From positions 62,001 to 126,000 of the forward strand of contig JAFSVL010000028.1 in assembly GCA_017445015.1 (NCBI GenBank): 64,000 nt of DNA. Direction: 5' to 3'. Source of the stretch: Bacteroidales bacterium. Its GTDB lineage: Bacteria > Bacteroidota > Bacteroidia > Bacteroidales > UBA932. Position numbers and translations under genes: made by a program. Position 1 is the first letter of the stretch. The number at the start of each line of letters is the position of its first letter. A model generated the notes under the pieces. It searched no databases, had not been told where the DNA came from, and saw only the letters and a list, made by a program, of their open reading frames with translations. Below are positions 28,701-36,700 of the stretch, one piece after another.

Positions 28701-29004
28701 GCACCTTGCAGGGCGTGGAGAAGGACTGGCTGAAATCGAATACCGCCGTGGTCTCTCCCGCGGCCTCGGCTGCAAGCGCCTCCGAAGCGATGCCGTTGAT
28801 CGCAATGCAGTCCCCTTCCGACCAGAAAATCTTGCGTTTGGAACCCTCCAGGGTACCCAGGCTTGTCTTTACGCCGGAGAGGCCCACGCCGTACTGATAG
28901 CGGACTCCGCCGTTTTCACCGGTTGAAGAAGTTCCGGTCTCTTCCTTCGCGCAGGCCGCGAGCACTCCCGCTGCAGCCAGCAAAAACATTACTCTGAACT
29001 TCAT
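25789..29004 (-). CDS. Giant GLUG-repeat beta-helix lipoprotein (copy B)
   Basis: A 1071-residue lipoprotein (lipobox VLAAC). Residues 30-280 are the fimbrillin-like module also found in the phosphoesterases (KTSLGTLEGSKRKIFWSEGD, AINGIASEALA). About 18 GLUG-type repeats follow, each centred on GGIVG/GGIAG (IIGGLVGRF, AFGGIVGQL, KTGGIVGKN, DLGGIAGYN, GIGGIVGKA). They are expected to form a right-handed beta-helix; GLUG repeats occur in adhesins and surface proteins. The protein ends GGNVADL before a TAG stop, nearly the same as copy A (GGNAADL). It starts 1 nt after the small ORF at 29006. An outer-surface location is likely; the ligand is unknown. Confidence 0.85.
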   Translation of the reverse strand: MKFRVMFLLAAAGVLAACAKEETGTSSTGENGGVRYQYGVGLSGVKTSLGTLEGSKRKIFWSEGDCIAINGIASEALAAEAAGETTAVFDFSQSFSTPCKVLYPASMYKDDGTITLPAVQSYSADGFASGAYPMAALSEDESGATLSPLCALIKLPVKLASGANPDTDRISTIVFSGNMDEQVSGDFSIDYEHATIAPMTSADADKKLTMTVSKSLGAEPLPVVISVPARTYSAGFSIKVTDVAGHYMEMSKNASFTVEAGHLYVMPEFEFVPTGTELGVQISSADDLVKFAQDYNAEVYKSMSSPLLVTLVNDITFDAATSAAFNATNGIASVSSENYFNGNFNGDGHTISGLVATVPLFAATGGAGYVNNLNLDSTCSFTFTHDNAKELYAAGVVGYHKGKLENVKSAAGVTLAAASDINQFTTVGGLAGRATTGTVKDCEYSGLISTPADFSGTSKLIIGGLVGRFTNEGGVLDSSFKGAISNEAKITSTDKTNPYVIIGGIAGHINGGGYVLASETTADHADIASLYDGFAGTIVSKTTNSYHSAFGGIVGQLLNGSVTDCTNGAAIAISIFKGSDATGRYIKTGGIVGKNEVSGIVENCINNGSVQHRSNPRLQDLGGIAGYNAGTVSGCTNNGVVNQMTSGQSVKAGRIVNLGGVIGENIAGALVSDIHNTADIQISSMEDGTNSEARMGGVIAWNLAEIDGGETKNITNSGQVYFSPNFANQFLGYEMGGVVGKSEASVRNVKNSGYIYFRWNSDQNVASLVYLGGIVGKMDADGSIEGCINEGGAGNAGEVYPNVKGGNAGHNNIFAGGILGHSECNVTLADCTNSGYVHGGNSTRVNGTSFYTGGIVAYLKGASKILDCTNTGNVNNNHNNNNDNIGSAALNGGIAGFVEGTSEAPIEIGGTIGCSVDATLTSNRGWIAGIAGYAKYVNLSLCTVEKSINCACRGIGGIVGKAENCAISGSKFNGSTLAANNVQVTTGEGGIAGYASGCTIDGCYSYATQFLNNVNITNVVGAIVGLCSDTTISSCHYKASIEVPTAGTSVTATVVGPSGSFTDGGGNVADL

Positions 29005-29005
29005 A

Positions 29006-29131
29006 CTACCATTCCGTTACATTTTCTTCGATGATTTCCGGAGTCACCATCCCGCCGCTCTCGGCAAGGATCGCCTCCTCGGGAATAAATGTTCCCAGCA
29101 TGGCCGGGGATTGATAAATTAATTTTTCCAT
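29006..29131 (-). CDS. Small ORF (41 aa) directly upstream of GLUG copy B
   Basis: An unannotated-size protein with N-terminal MEKLIYQSPAMLG, then EEAILAESGG, then an acidic tail PEIIEENVTEW. It has no signal peptide or membrane segment. It lies between the phosphoesterase stop (29149) and the GLUG start (29004), leaving only 1 nt to the GLUG ATG. A second small ORF with the same pattern sits before GLUG copy A (37465-37611). The shared plan is Y-x-x-P, then an A-x-S segment, then PEI, glutamates and a near-terminal W. Function is unknown; it may be a coupled leader peptide or a partner of the GLUG protein. Confidence 0.6.
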   Translation of the reverse strand: MEKLIYQSPAMLGTFIPEEAILAESGGMVTPEIIEENVTEW

Positions 29132-29148
29132 ATTATTAAAGATTGTGA

Positions 29149-31605
29149 TTATTGCCATTGTACGCTTCTGGAGTAAGTGTTTCCGAAACGGTCCGTCACG
29201 CTGACGATGCCGGATGACGGTGTTGCGGAAGCCGGAGCGCGGAAAAGCGTCTGGATGGTCCCCGTCTCGCTGGCAGGATATCCGTCTTCGTTTCGAAAGA
29301 ATCCCACATTCGCCTTGTAATGGGTTTTTATCTCGGTGTTTGCAAGGTCGTGACGGTCGTCGGACTGCACAAGTTCCATGGTTACCGGATCCCCGCCGTC
29401 GGGAGTCCATACCGGGACTTCCCATTTGTCATCCCACAGGAAGACATTGGCATAGACATAGCCGTCGCCATAAGCCCCCCTTGGATAAACATGCATCTGA
29501 TAGTCTTCTCCCAAAGCTGCGCCGCCATTCTTCATGAAGGCCTCACCGCTGCCGTTATAATTCCAGTCACGCCAAGTGTACGCGGGGGAACCGGCGGAAC
29601 AAATTCCGGAGGTAACTCCGACAAAGGCTCCAGTCTGAAGCGCAAGCGGATGGAATTTCCAACTGACGCTGCCATTATCCACTTCAACGATGGTAAAGCC
29701 GCGGGGGGTACCGGAAGCCAGATATTCATTGGTCCAGAGCTCTCCTGTAGAACGGGCCAGCGTATGCACCTGAACGCGTTTGTGACGATGATCCGAAGGG
29801 TAATTGTAATTGAATCCCACATGGGTATGGCCGGCCCAGGCATGTACCTCGGCGTAATTGTTGATAAGGTCTCCATAGTCCGGGCCATGGAGAGCGGTGT
29901 TCGAGCGCTCGCTTCCATTAATCAGCCTGAACATCGGGGAATGGGCGCAGACCATAAGTTTCGAATTCGTGGGAACGAAAGCGAGGTCGGATTGCAGCCA
30001 CGCCCAGACATTATCGCTAAGTCCCTGGTCAAAACTGGTGAGTTTATTGTCATTGTCAGGATTCTGTTTCATGACAAGGTTATCGAGAACCACAAAGTGA
30101 ATTCCACCGAGATTGAACGAGTAGTTGCGCGGACCGTAGTACGATTCGAAGGGCGCGGCGCCGGCATCGTCATCGGCGGCGGAAGGATCGTTGTCGTGGT
30201 TGCCGATAACATTGTAGGTCGGATAAGCCAGGGTCCCAAGGGCGCTGTTGTATTGGGCGTAAAGGCTCATGTCCTCATGCACGATATCCCCGAGACAGAT
30301 ACCATAGACCTGACGGTCCGATATTCCGGAAGAAACCCGCTCAAGCTCTGAATACAGATCCTGGCAGACATCCAGCGACCTGAATGCCACGCGGTCATTG
30401 TTCCACCGGTCATACGACCGGGGCTGCGGATCCGCGGTAATGAGAAGGGTATAGCGATCAGGATTATCCACTGCGCTCAGCACATAGTCCCCGAAATCAT
30501 ATACCCCGTCCGAGGGGGTGATATCCGCCTTCGCCTTGTAGAAGCGCGGGATGCCGCCGGACACCGCAGGCATATAGCCCGAGGGCGTGCTGACGTGCAC
30601 GAATTTGACGTCCGACACCTCGCTCTCCATGTAGAATGTGCCGTCGAACATTGTCCGCACGCACTGCAGGCCGTCGGAGACCACGACATGCTCCAAAGGA
30701 TTTCCGTCACTGTCCACCACCCTGCCGGTAATATTGTATCCGTCCGGAGCAAGCACTTCCTCCCGGATGTCGGCGATTTCAAGTTCCGTGGCGACGGCGG
30801 AAGGGACGAAACTGAAGGGCGCCATCTTCACGATCGAGCCGGCGCTGAAAGTCACAGCGGAACTCTTGACCTTGGTCATGGTGCGGTGCGCGCCGTCCTG
30901 CAGAACGACGGTAAATCCCTCCTCGAAGCTAAGGGCCGGGACCACGATGAAAAGATCGAGGACATCGCTTACGGAGAGTTCCTCCCCCACGGTTAGTTCA
31001 ACCGCATCCGCGCCCCCGGCGGCAGTCAGCGACGGCACGGTATAATCGATGCTGAAATCCCCGCACATCTGTTCTCCGTGATTGCCGCTGATGCGCACGC
31101 CCGCAAGGGAGACGGCGCCCATGCCGGGGTCCTTGCGCACAGAAAGTTGGACGACGCCGCAAAGATGGCTCAGGGCGGGCTTGCCCGACGCCGTCCCCAT
31201 ATACCCCGCAAGAGGCTCGGTATCGACGGCAAAACTCCCCGCGCAATAGTTCTGGACCGACGGCAGGGTAATCGTCGCCTCATCCTTCCAGAAAGAAGAA
31301 GGATACAATATCCTGTAAGGCGCATTGATTACGCCGGGGAAGGTGAAATTCGCACTCGACGCCGCGTCTGCGATGCCGCTGAGCGGATGGGACGCGACGC
31401 CGTTGAGGGCGAGCCTGTCTCCATTGCTCCAATAGACTTTTCTTGTGCCGTCAATAGACGGGCCGAGCGTGGTTTTAAACTCCTGCGGCAGGGTTACGCT
31501 CAATTCTGTCACCTCTTCGGAGGGGGCGGGCCGCTCCTCCGCAGAGCATGCGCAGAAAAACACAAGTGCAGAGGGCATGAAGAGGGCAAGCAGGGAAGGT
31601 TTCAT
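29149..31605 (-). CDS. Calcineurin-like phosphoesterase with fimbrillin-like N-terminal module (copy A)
   Basis: An 818-residue lipoprotein (lipobox FFCAC), a close paralogue of the 23315-25771 gene over its whole length. It has the fimbrillin-like module (KTTLGPSIDGTRKVYWSNGD, ALNGVASHPLSGI), the regulatory-like domain (YNITGRVVDSDGNPLEHVVV), and the phosphoesterase core (ITADPQP, GICLGDIVHED, YNVIGNHDND, VCAHSPMF, HAWAGHTHVGF). It ends GIVSVTDRFGNTYSRSVQWQ. All metal-binding motifs are kept, so it should be active. It lies 9 nt downstream of the GH127 gene and 17 nt before the small ORF. The substrate is unknown; a phosphomonoester or phosphodiester on a surface polymer is inferred. Confidence 0.88.
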   Translation of the reverse strand: MKPSLLALFMPSALVFFCACSAEERPAPSEEVTELSVTLPQEFKTTLGPSIDGTRKVYWSNGDRLALNGVASHPLSGIADAASSANFTFPGVINAPYRILYPSSFWKDEATITLPSVQNYCAGSFAVDTEPLAGYMGTASGKPALSHLCGVVQLSVRKDPGMGAVSLAGVRISGNHGEQMCGDFSIDYTVPSLTAAGGADAVELTVGEELSVSDVLDLFIVVPALSFEEGFTVVLQDGAHRTMTKVKSSAVTFSAGSIVKMAPFSFVPSAVATELEIADIREEVLAPDGYNITGRVVDSDGNPLEHVVVSDGLQCVRTMFDGTFYMESEVSDVKFVHVSTPSGYMPAVSGGIPRFYKAKADITPSDGVYDFGDYVLSAVDNPDRYTLLITADPQPRSYDRWNNDRVAFRSLDVCQDLYSELERVSSGISDRQVYGICLGDIVHEDMSLYAQYNSALGTLAYPTYNVIGNHDNDPSAADDDAGAAPFESYYGPRNYSFNLGGIHFVVLDNLVMKQNPDNDNKLTSFDQGLSDNVWAWLQSDLAFVPTNSKLMVCAHSPMFRLINGSERSNTALHGPDYGDLINNYAEVHAWAGHTHVGFNYNYPSDHRHKRVQVHTLARSTGELWTNEYLASGTPRGFTIVEVDNGSVSWKFHPLALQTGAFVGVTSGICSAGSPAYTWRDWNYNGSGEAFMKNGGAALGEDYQMHVYPRGAYGDGYVYANVFLWDDKWEVPVWTPDGGDPVTMELVQSDDRHDLANTEIKTHYKANVGFFRNEDGYPASETGTIQTLFRAPASATPSSGIVSVTDRFGNTYSRSVQWQ

Positions 31606-31614
31606 ATATTTCGG

Positions 31615-33528
31615 TTATTCTGAATACACGGGAAAAACGGTGAGCCGGAGCATGGTCTGTCCGTAGGGAACCAGGGCGATGCGCTCTTCCGTCCCGGCGG
31701 GCACCGGGTTCTGCGGAAGGTCCGGGGTAAGGAGTTCACCCTTCGGCCCCCTGTCATAATCCCATGCTACGGGACGCACGGGAAGAAGCAGTTTTCCTTC
31801 TTCGAAAGTGGCCGTGGAACCCGCTCCAACGGCGTAATTCCAGGCTCCGGACGGGCGGATGTCCCAGCAGGGGAAGGCCTCGTCGTCGGCAGGATACTTC
31901 CCGTTCATATTGGGATAGCGGGTGGTGTCTTTGGTCCATGTGGCGGGAATCGCGTAACTGTACACCAGCGGGCCGCGCTCAAACCAGACTCCCCCGCCAA
32001 AGGCTGTCTTCCGGCAGGTTTCCATGGGGAGGGTGAGGACAAGCCTGTCCCCGTCCTTCCATTTCCTTTTCAGGCTCACGAATTTTCCGGCCTCGGGAGA
32101 AAGCCCGGCGTCCTTCCCGTTGAGCGTGAGGGTTGCGCCGGAGCACCATGCGGGGATACGCAGGGTAAGGGTGGCTTTTCCGCCGCCTTTTGCCGATATC
32201 GTCACCGTCTCACCATAGGGGTATGAAGTCTCTTCTTCAAAAGTGAGGGCGTCGCTGTAGCGGAAAACGGACGGGCCGTAAAGCGCCGCGACCGCCTCTC
32301 CCTCGCCCCGCAGCCACATGCGGGCCGCATAATTGGGATAGAGCCGGTGGATGTTGCCGGCGCAGCATTCTGTCTGATGGGTGGGCCTGTAGGCCATCCA
32401 TGTGGAACAGTAATTGTCCTTGTTGTGGTTGGAGGTTCCCGTTGCGAGGAACTGATTCACTGACGAATAGTACTGGAGCGCCTTGAAGTCCTGCGTGACG
32501 CTTCCCTCCCCGGCATTGAAGACTATCTTCTCCAGCAGGTCCGCATAGCGGGGCTCCCTCAGGATTTCCAGGAAATACCCGAGCGTCCAGCTCATGTCCA
32601 CCGCGTTGCAGGTTTCGTGACTGTGGCGGATGTCCCTGCCCTGCAGCCACTCCGCACTGGTAAAAAGCCCGTCCGGAAGGCCGTTCTCCGCATAAAGACG
32701 GTCCAGGGAACGGACGGCGAGGTCCTTGTACCAGACGTCACCGGTAGCCTCATAGAGCAGGATGGGGAGTTTGAGCATTTCACTCATCGTCACCCCGTGC
32801 ATCTTGTAGGGTTCCGGCCCCTGGAGGAATTCCGGGGTCACGCGGTCATCCCGCTTGAGGTCCACCCCTTCAAGCAGTTCCTTCCGGTAGCGGAAGGCGG
32901 AATCGGCCCGGGCCACAAGGCTTTGGTCGCCGGTGCGGGCGGCCGTCCAGAGCATCCCTTCGATGGAGATGATGTCGCGCTTGCGCACGAGCTGCTCCAT
33001 GGGAATGGAGGCATAGTGCTTTCTGAGGGCCTGCGGAATCGCAGGGTCCGGAGTGGCGTCGTATTTTGCCTTCATGGCCCGGAAGAAAACCGCGAAAGGC
33101 CAGGTATTGCTGATGACGGCGGAGCCGAGCCGCCCGTTTTCCCAGGGATGGGCAAGGGTCCAGGCTATGCCGGCTTCGCCCTTGCCGACAAGTTCCCCGT
33201 CGGAGAGAAGATACCCCAGGCGCAGCAGGCCGTCCGTATAGTAGGCGGTCTGCTCGTAGCGCCACCAGTCCTGGCCGTGGGTTCCCTGACGGGGAATCTC
33301 GCCGGCCCATAGACAGGTGTTGTACGGATAGGAAAGCGCTTCAGGGTGACCGGTAAGGCCATCCCGCTGGAGTTGCAGTTTTTCCAGGAGCCAGCCGCGG
33401 GGTTCAATGTCCCTGAGGCGGCCTTCCTGCCAGGGCGCATCCGCGCTCCGGCACGAGACCGTGGCAAAAGTCACGGCCACAGTGCAGATCACCGTGAAAA
33501 AGGCGCTTCTCCCTAAGAAAAAACTCAT
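31615..33528 (-). CDS. GH127-type beta-L-arabinofuranosidase family lipoprotein
   Basis: A 637-residue lipoprotein (lipobox FATVSC) of the GH127/DUF1680 family. The GH127 zinc and nucleophile signatures are visible: an E-x-C in HSHETCNAVDMSW and the Cys pair in HQTECCAGNIHRLYPNYAAR, where known enzymes hold the catalytic cysteine and Zn ligands. Other family stretches are LSYPYNTCLWAGEIPRQG and NTWPFAVFFRAMK, and the C-terminal part is beta-sandwich-like. Related families (GH137/GH142/GH146) include other arabinofuranosidases, so linkage specificity is uncertain. The gene appears inserted between GLUG copy A and its phosphoesterase partner and has its own candidate promoter and a structured leader. 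Confidence 0.87.
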   Translation of the reverse strand: MSFFLGRSAFFTVICTVAVTFATVSCRSADAPWQEGRLRDIEPRGWLLEKLQLQRDGLTGHPEALSYPYNTCLWAGEIPRQGTHGQDWWRYEQTAYYTDGLLRLGYLLSDGELVGKGEAGIAWTLAHPWENGRLGSAVISNTWPFAVFFRAMKAKYDATPDPAIPQALRKHYASIPMEQLVRKRDIISIEGMLWTAARTGDQSLVARADSAFRYRKELLEGVDLKRDDRVTPEFLQGPEPYKMHGVTMSEMLKLPILLYEATGDVWYKDLAVRSLDRLYAENGLPDGLFTSAEWLQGRDIRHSHETCNAVDMSWTLGYFLEILREPRYADLLEKIVFNAGEGSVTQDFKALQYYSSVNQFLATGTSNHNKDNYCSTWMAYRPTHQTECCAGNIHRLYPNYAARMWLRGEGEAVAALYGPSVFRYSDALTFEEETSYPYGETVTISAKGGGKATLTLRIPAWCSGATLTLNGKDAGLSPEAGKFVSLKRKWKDGDRLVLTLPMETCRKTAFGGGVWFERGPLVYSYAIPATWTKDTTRYPNMNGKYPADDEAFPCWDIRPSGAWNYAVGAGSTATFEEGKLLLPVRPVAWDYDRGPKGELLTPDLPQNPVPAGTEERIALVPYGQTMLRLTVFPVYSE

Positions 33529-33552
33529 TATTGATCTTCATTAAGTACTTGT

Positions 33553-33683
33553 GAAAAAATGACCTGCGGCACTTTTCCTGCCGTCGCCCTCCGGGCGACC
33601 CCTCCCAAAACAAGTTTTGGGCCCCTCCCTCTCATGTTGCCGAGGGTGGCACAGGCGATAAAAGTGCCGCAGGTCATTTTTTC
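33553..33683. repeat. 131-bp element with perfect 24-bp inverted ends and two inner hairpins
   Basis: Positions 33553-33576 and 33660-33683 are perfect inverted copies of 24 bases. Inside are two more palindromes: 33583-33599 (7-bp stem, 3-nt loop) and 33604-33621 (8-bp stem, 2-nt loop). Nearly the whole element is therefore base-paired when single-stranded. Flanks carry TTGT at 33549-33552 and at 33685-33688, offset by one base, which could be a poor target duplication. It may be a MITE-like element or a folded leader of the GH127 mRNA. It has no coding capacity. Confidence 0.7.
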
Positions 33684-33690
33684 ATTGTCT

Positions 33691-33698
33691 CAAAATTA
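33691..33698 (-). promoter_or_regulatory. Candidate promoter -7 box for GH127
   Basis: Minus strand TAATTTTG matches TAnnTTTG. Transcription from it would run through the inverted-repeat element into GH127, giving a folded leader of about 155 nt. A three-codon frame (ATG AAA AAA TGA, 33674-33685) begins 5 nt after the box. Confidence 0.35.
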
Positions 33699-33702
33699 AA
33701 CA

Positions 33703-33732
33703 TCAGAGGGGTGCGGGGAAGCGCCCCTCTGA
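33703..33732 (-). terminator. Candidate terminator hairpin after GLUG copy A
   Basis: Arms 33703-33714 and 33721-33732 pair over 12 positions (11 Watson-Crick plus one G-U) around a 6-nt loop, 14 nt beyond the GLUG copy A stop. The downstream T-run on the minus strand is weak (TGTTTAATTTTG), so it may only partly stop transcription or may protect the mRNA end. Confidence 0.45.
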
Positions 33733-33745
33733 CGCTGAAAAAATA

Positions 33746-36700
33746 CTAAAGGTCCGCCGCATTGCCGCCGCCGTCGGTGTAGGTGCCGGAAGCGACGATG
33801 GTCGCGGTTACGCCAGTTGTTGAAGTTGTCGGTCCTGTGACAGTAGCCTTATAGTGGCAATTGCTGATCGTGTTGTTCGAACCGGATATGCCCACGATGC
33901 CGCCGAAAGGCTTCGAGGTATTGTTCAAGAACTGGGTGGCATAGCAGTAACAGCCGTCAATGGTGGTGTTTGCGGCATTGCCCACAATACCGCCCTCGCC
34001 GGTACCAGTCTGAATTTGGTTCGCCTTTATTTTGGTTCCATTGAAATTGCAGGTACTGATGCTGCAGTATTCCGCCTTGCCCACGATACCGCCGGCACCG
34101 CGGCAAGCCGCATCGATGACGTTGGAGACATTGCACTTGCTTATAGTGGCATATTTGGCATAGGCTGCGATACCTGCTATCCAGCCGCGAGTTGCGTTAA
34201 GTGCAGCCGAAGTATTGACTGTGCATCCCGTGGTTCCGCCAATTTCAAACGGAGTCTCGCTCGTACCTTCGGCATAGCCCACTACACCGCTCACAAGAGC
34301 CGTGCTGCCGATGTTGTCATTGTTGCCTGAGTGGGAACTTACCGTGCTTCCGGTATTGGAGCAGTCAAGAATCTTGGATGCGCCTTTCATATAAGCTGCG
34401 ATGCCTCCCATGTAGAAGGCCGTACCGGAGACATTGGTGGAGTTTCCACCAGAGATGGCACCGGTATTGGAGCATCCTGTTATGGTAACGTCCTGCTCGG
34501 ATTTACCGAGGATACCGGCAGTGTAAAGATCCTTGGGACCGACACTGTTCGCCGTTATTAGCATTTGAATCGCGCCGCCATTATTGTTGCTGTTAGTAAT
34601 TATCCCGGGAGCATCCATCTTGCCCACGACACCGGAAACAATGATGTCCTGCACAAGGCCTGCTCCGTTGGAGCTGTCCACGCCGCCGCTGTTGTCGCAG
34701 CCGGTAACGGTAACGACACTCTCACTGACAACGTAGCCGATGATGCCGCCAAGATAGTTGCCGCTATGTCCTTCTTCAGCAACCATGAAATTGATTCGCA
34801 CGCGTCCGCTGTTGTCGGCATTGTTCACTTCTCCGGAGCCTGTCATCTTGCCGATGATGCCGCCCATCATAATCCCTGTTACAGGAACCGGGCTGGCGCC
34901 GGCAGCCGTGCGGACTTCGCCGCCGTTGGTGCAGTCCTTCACCGGATCGGTGGCCTCGGTAAGCCCTACGATACCGCCCACATAGTTGTCGTTGTGGGAC
35001 TGGGTGCCGGGCAGATACAGGTACACCTGAGCGGAGTTGGAAACATCGGATTCCACGATATTATCACAGTTCTCGATGGTGCTCGAAGTGCCTTCCGCCT
35101 TGCCGGCAATACCGCCGATGTATGCGTTGCCCGCTCCGATGCCTTCGGTACCGTTCCAGCGGAAGTAGGGACGTCCGGAGTTCCGGGCATTTTTGACGGC
35201 GGCCTTGGTCAAGCCTACGATGCCGCCCAGATAAAAGCCCTTACACTGCGTGTCGTAGATGGAAGAGTGGTAAACCTGTCCTGAATTGGTGATATCCTTG
35301 GTTGCGCCGCCGACCACAATGCCCTCGTTGTACCCGATTACACCCCCTATTCTTTCTTCAGTGTTATCCACCGCTTCCAGGGATGAAACTTCAATACCGG
35401 CGGTGTTGTGCACATCGGAGACCATGTTGTCGGCATAATTCTCTCCAATGACACCGCCTAAGTTAACTGAGCGGGCACCCGGAATGGATTGGCTGGAATT
35501 CAGGTGCTCAACGATGGCATTGTTGGTGCACCCGGTGATTGTGCCGATATTGTATCCGGCGATGCCGCCAAGCGCCTGGATGCGGGGATTGGAACGGTGG
35601 GTGATGCGGCCGTTGTTCGTGCAGCCTGTAATCACGCCCTGCTCAGCATTGCGGCCGACGATACCGCCGGACTTGATGTAGCGTCCGGAAGCGTCTGATC
35701 CCCTGAAAATGGAATTTCCTATCGTCGCTGCATTGGTGCAGGAAGAAACTTCTCCGTTCCCAAGTTCGCCAACGATGCCGCCCACGGCGGAGAAATAGGC
35801 GACGGTGGTCTTGTTGACAATAACGGCGCTCAGGCTGGGATGTGCACTGGCAATGGCTCCGTATTCTGTCGTTGTTTCGCATGACGTGATCGTTGCTACT
35901 TTTCCCTGGTCACTCCCGTTCACGTGTCCGGCAATGCCGCCGATGATAAGGTATGGGCTCCCTTTGTCTATTGATGTTACATGCGCGGCATTGCTGATGG
36001 CACCCTTGAAGTTGCAGCCGGTGACGCTTCCGATATTGGAGAACCTTCCCACGAGGCCGCCGATGATAAGTTTGCCAGTCGTGGTGAACTCCGCAGGCGT
36101 GGAAATCAAGCCGGAGTATTCGCAGTTGTTCTGCAGTTTACCTACCGTCGCACGTCCGACAAGGCCGCCAAGGGTGGTCATCTGCGTAACGTCCGAAACA
36201 GCGGCAAGGGACACGTTCGCGGCGGATTTTACATTGTCCAGCACGCCTTTGTGATACCCGGCGATGCTGCCGAATCTGCCTTCGATGGTGTTGGAGTGTG
36301 TGAAGATAAAGGAGCAGGTCTCATCCACTGTAAGGTCCTTGATAGTGCTGCCGCTGTCCGTGGCGACAAATAGCGGGACGATGCTTTCAAGGCCGCTGAT
36401 AGTTTTATTGTTTCCGTCGAAAGTGCCGGAAAAGTAGTTGTCTGCCGTGGCACCGCCGATTCCGTTCTGACGCCCGATACCGCTGAAGGCCGCACTGCTG
36501 GTGGCGTCGAAGGCAATGTCTGCGTCATCGGTGAGGGTAACGAGCAAATTGCTGCCAAGGGCGTTGTAAACACCTTCGTTATAATCCTTTGCAAACTGGA
36601 CAAGTTCATCCGCATTGGAAATCTCGACACCCAGTTCGGTTCCGGTAGGAACAAACTCAAACTCAGGCATATTGTAGAGATGCCCTGCCTCCGCCGTCCA

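Noticed and set aside
33553..33683. Integron attC site or classic IS end
   Set aside because: No attC core sites, gene cassettes, integrase or transposase were seen; only a MITE-like or RNA explanation remains.
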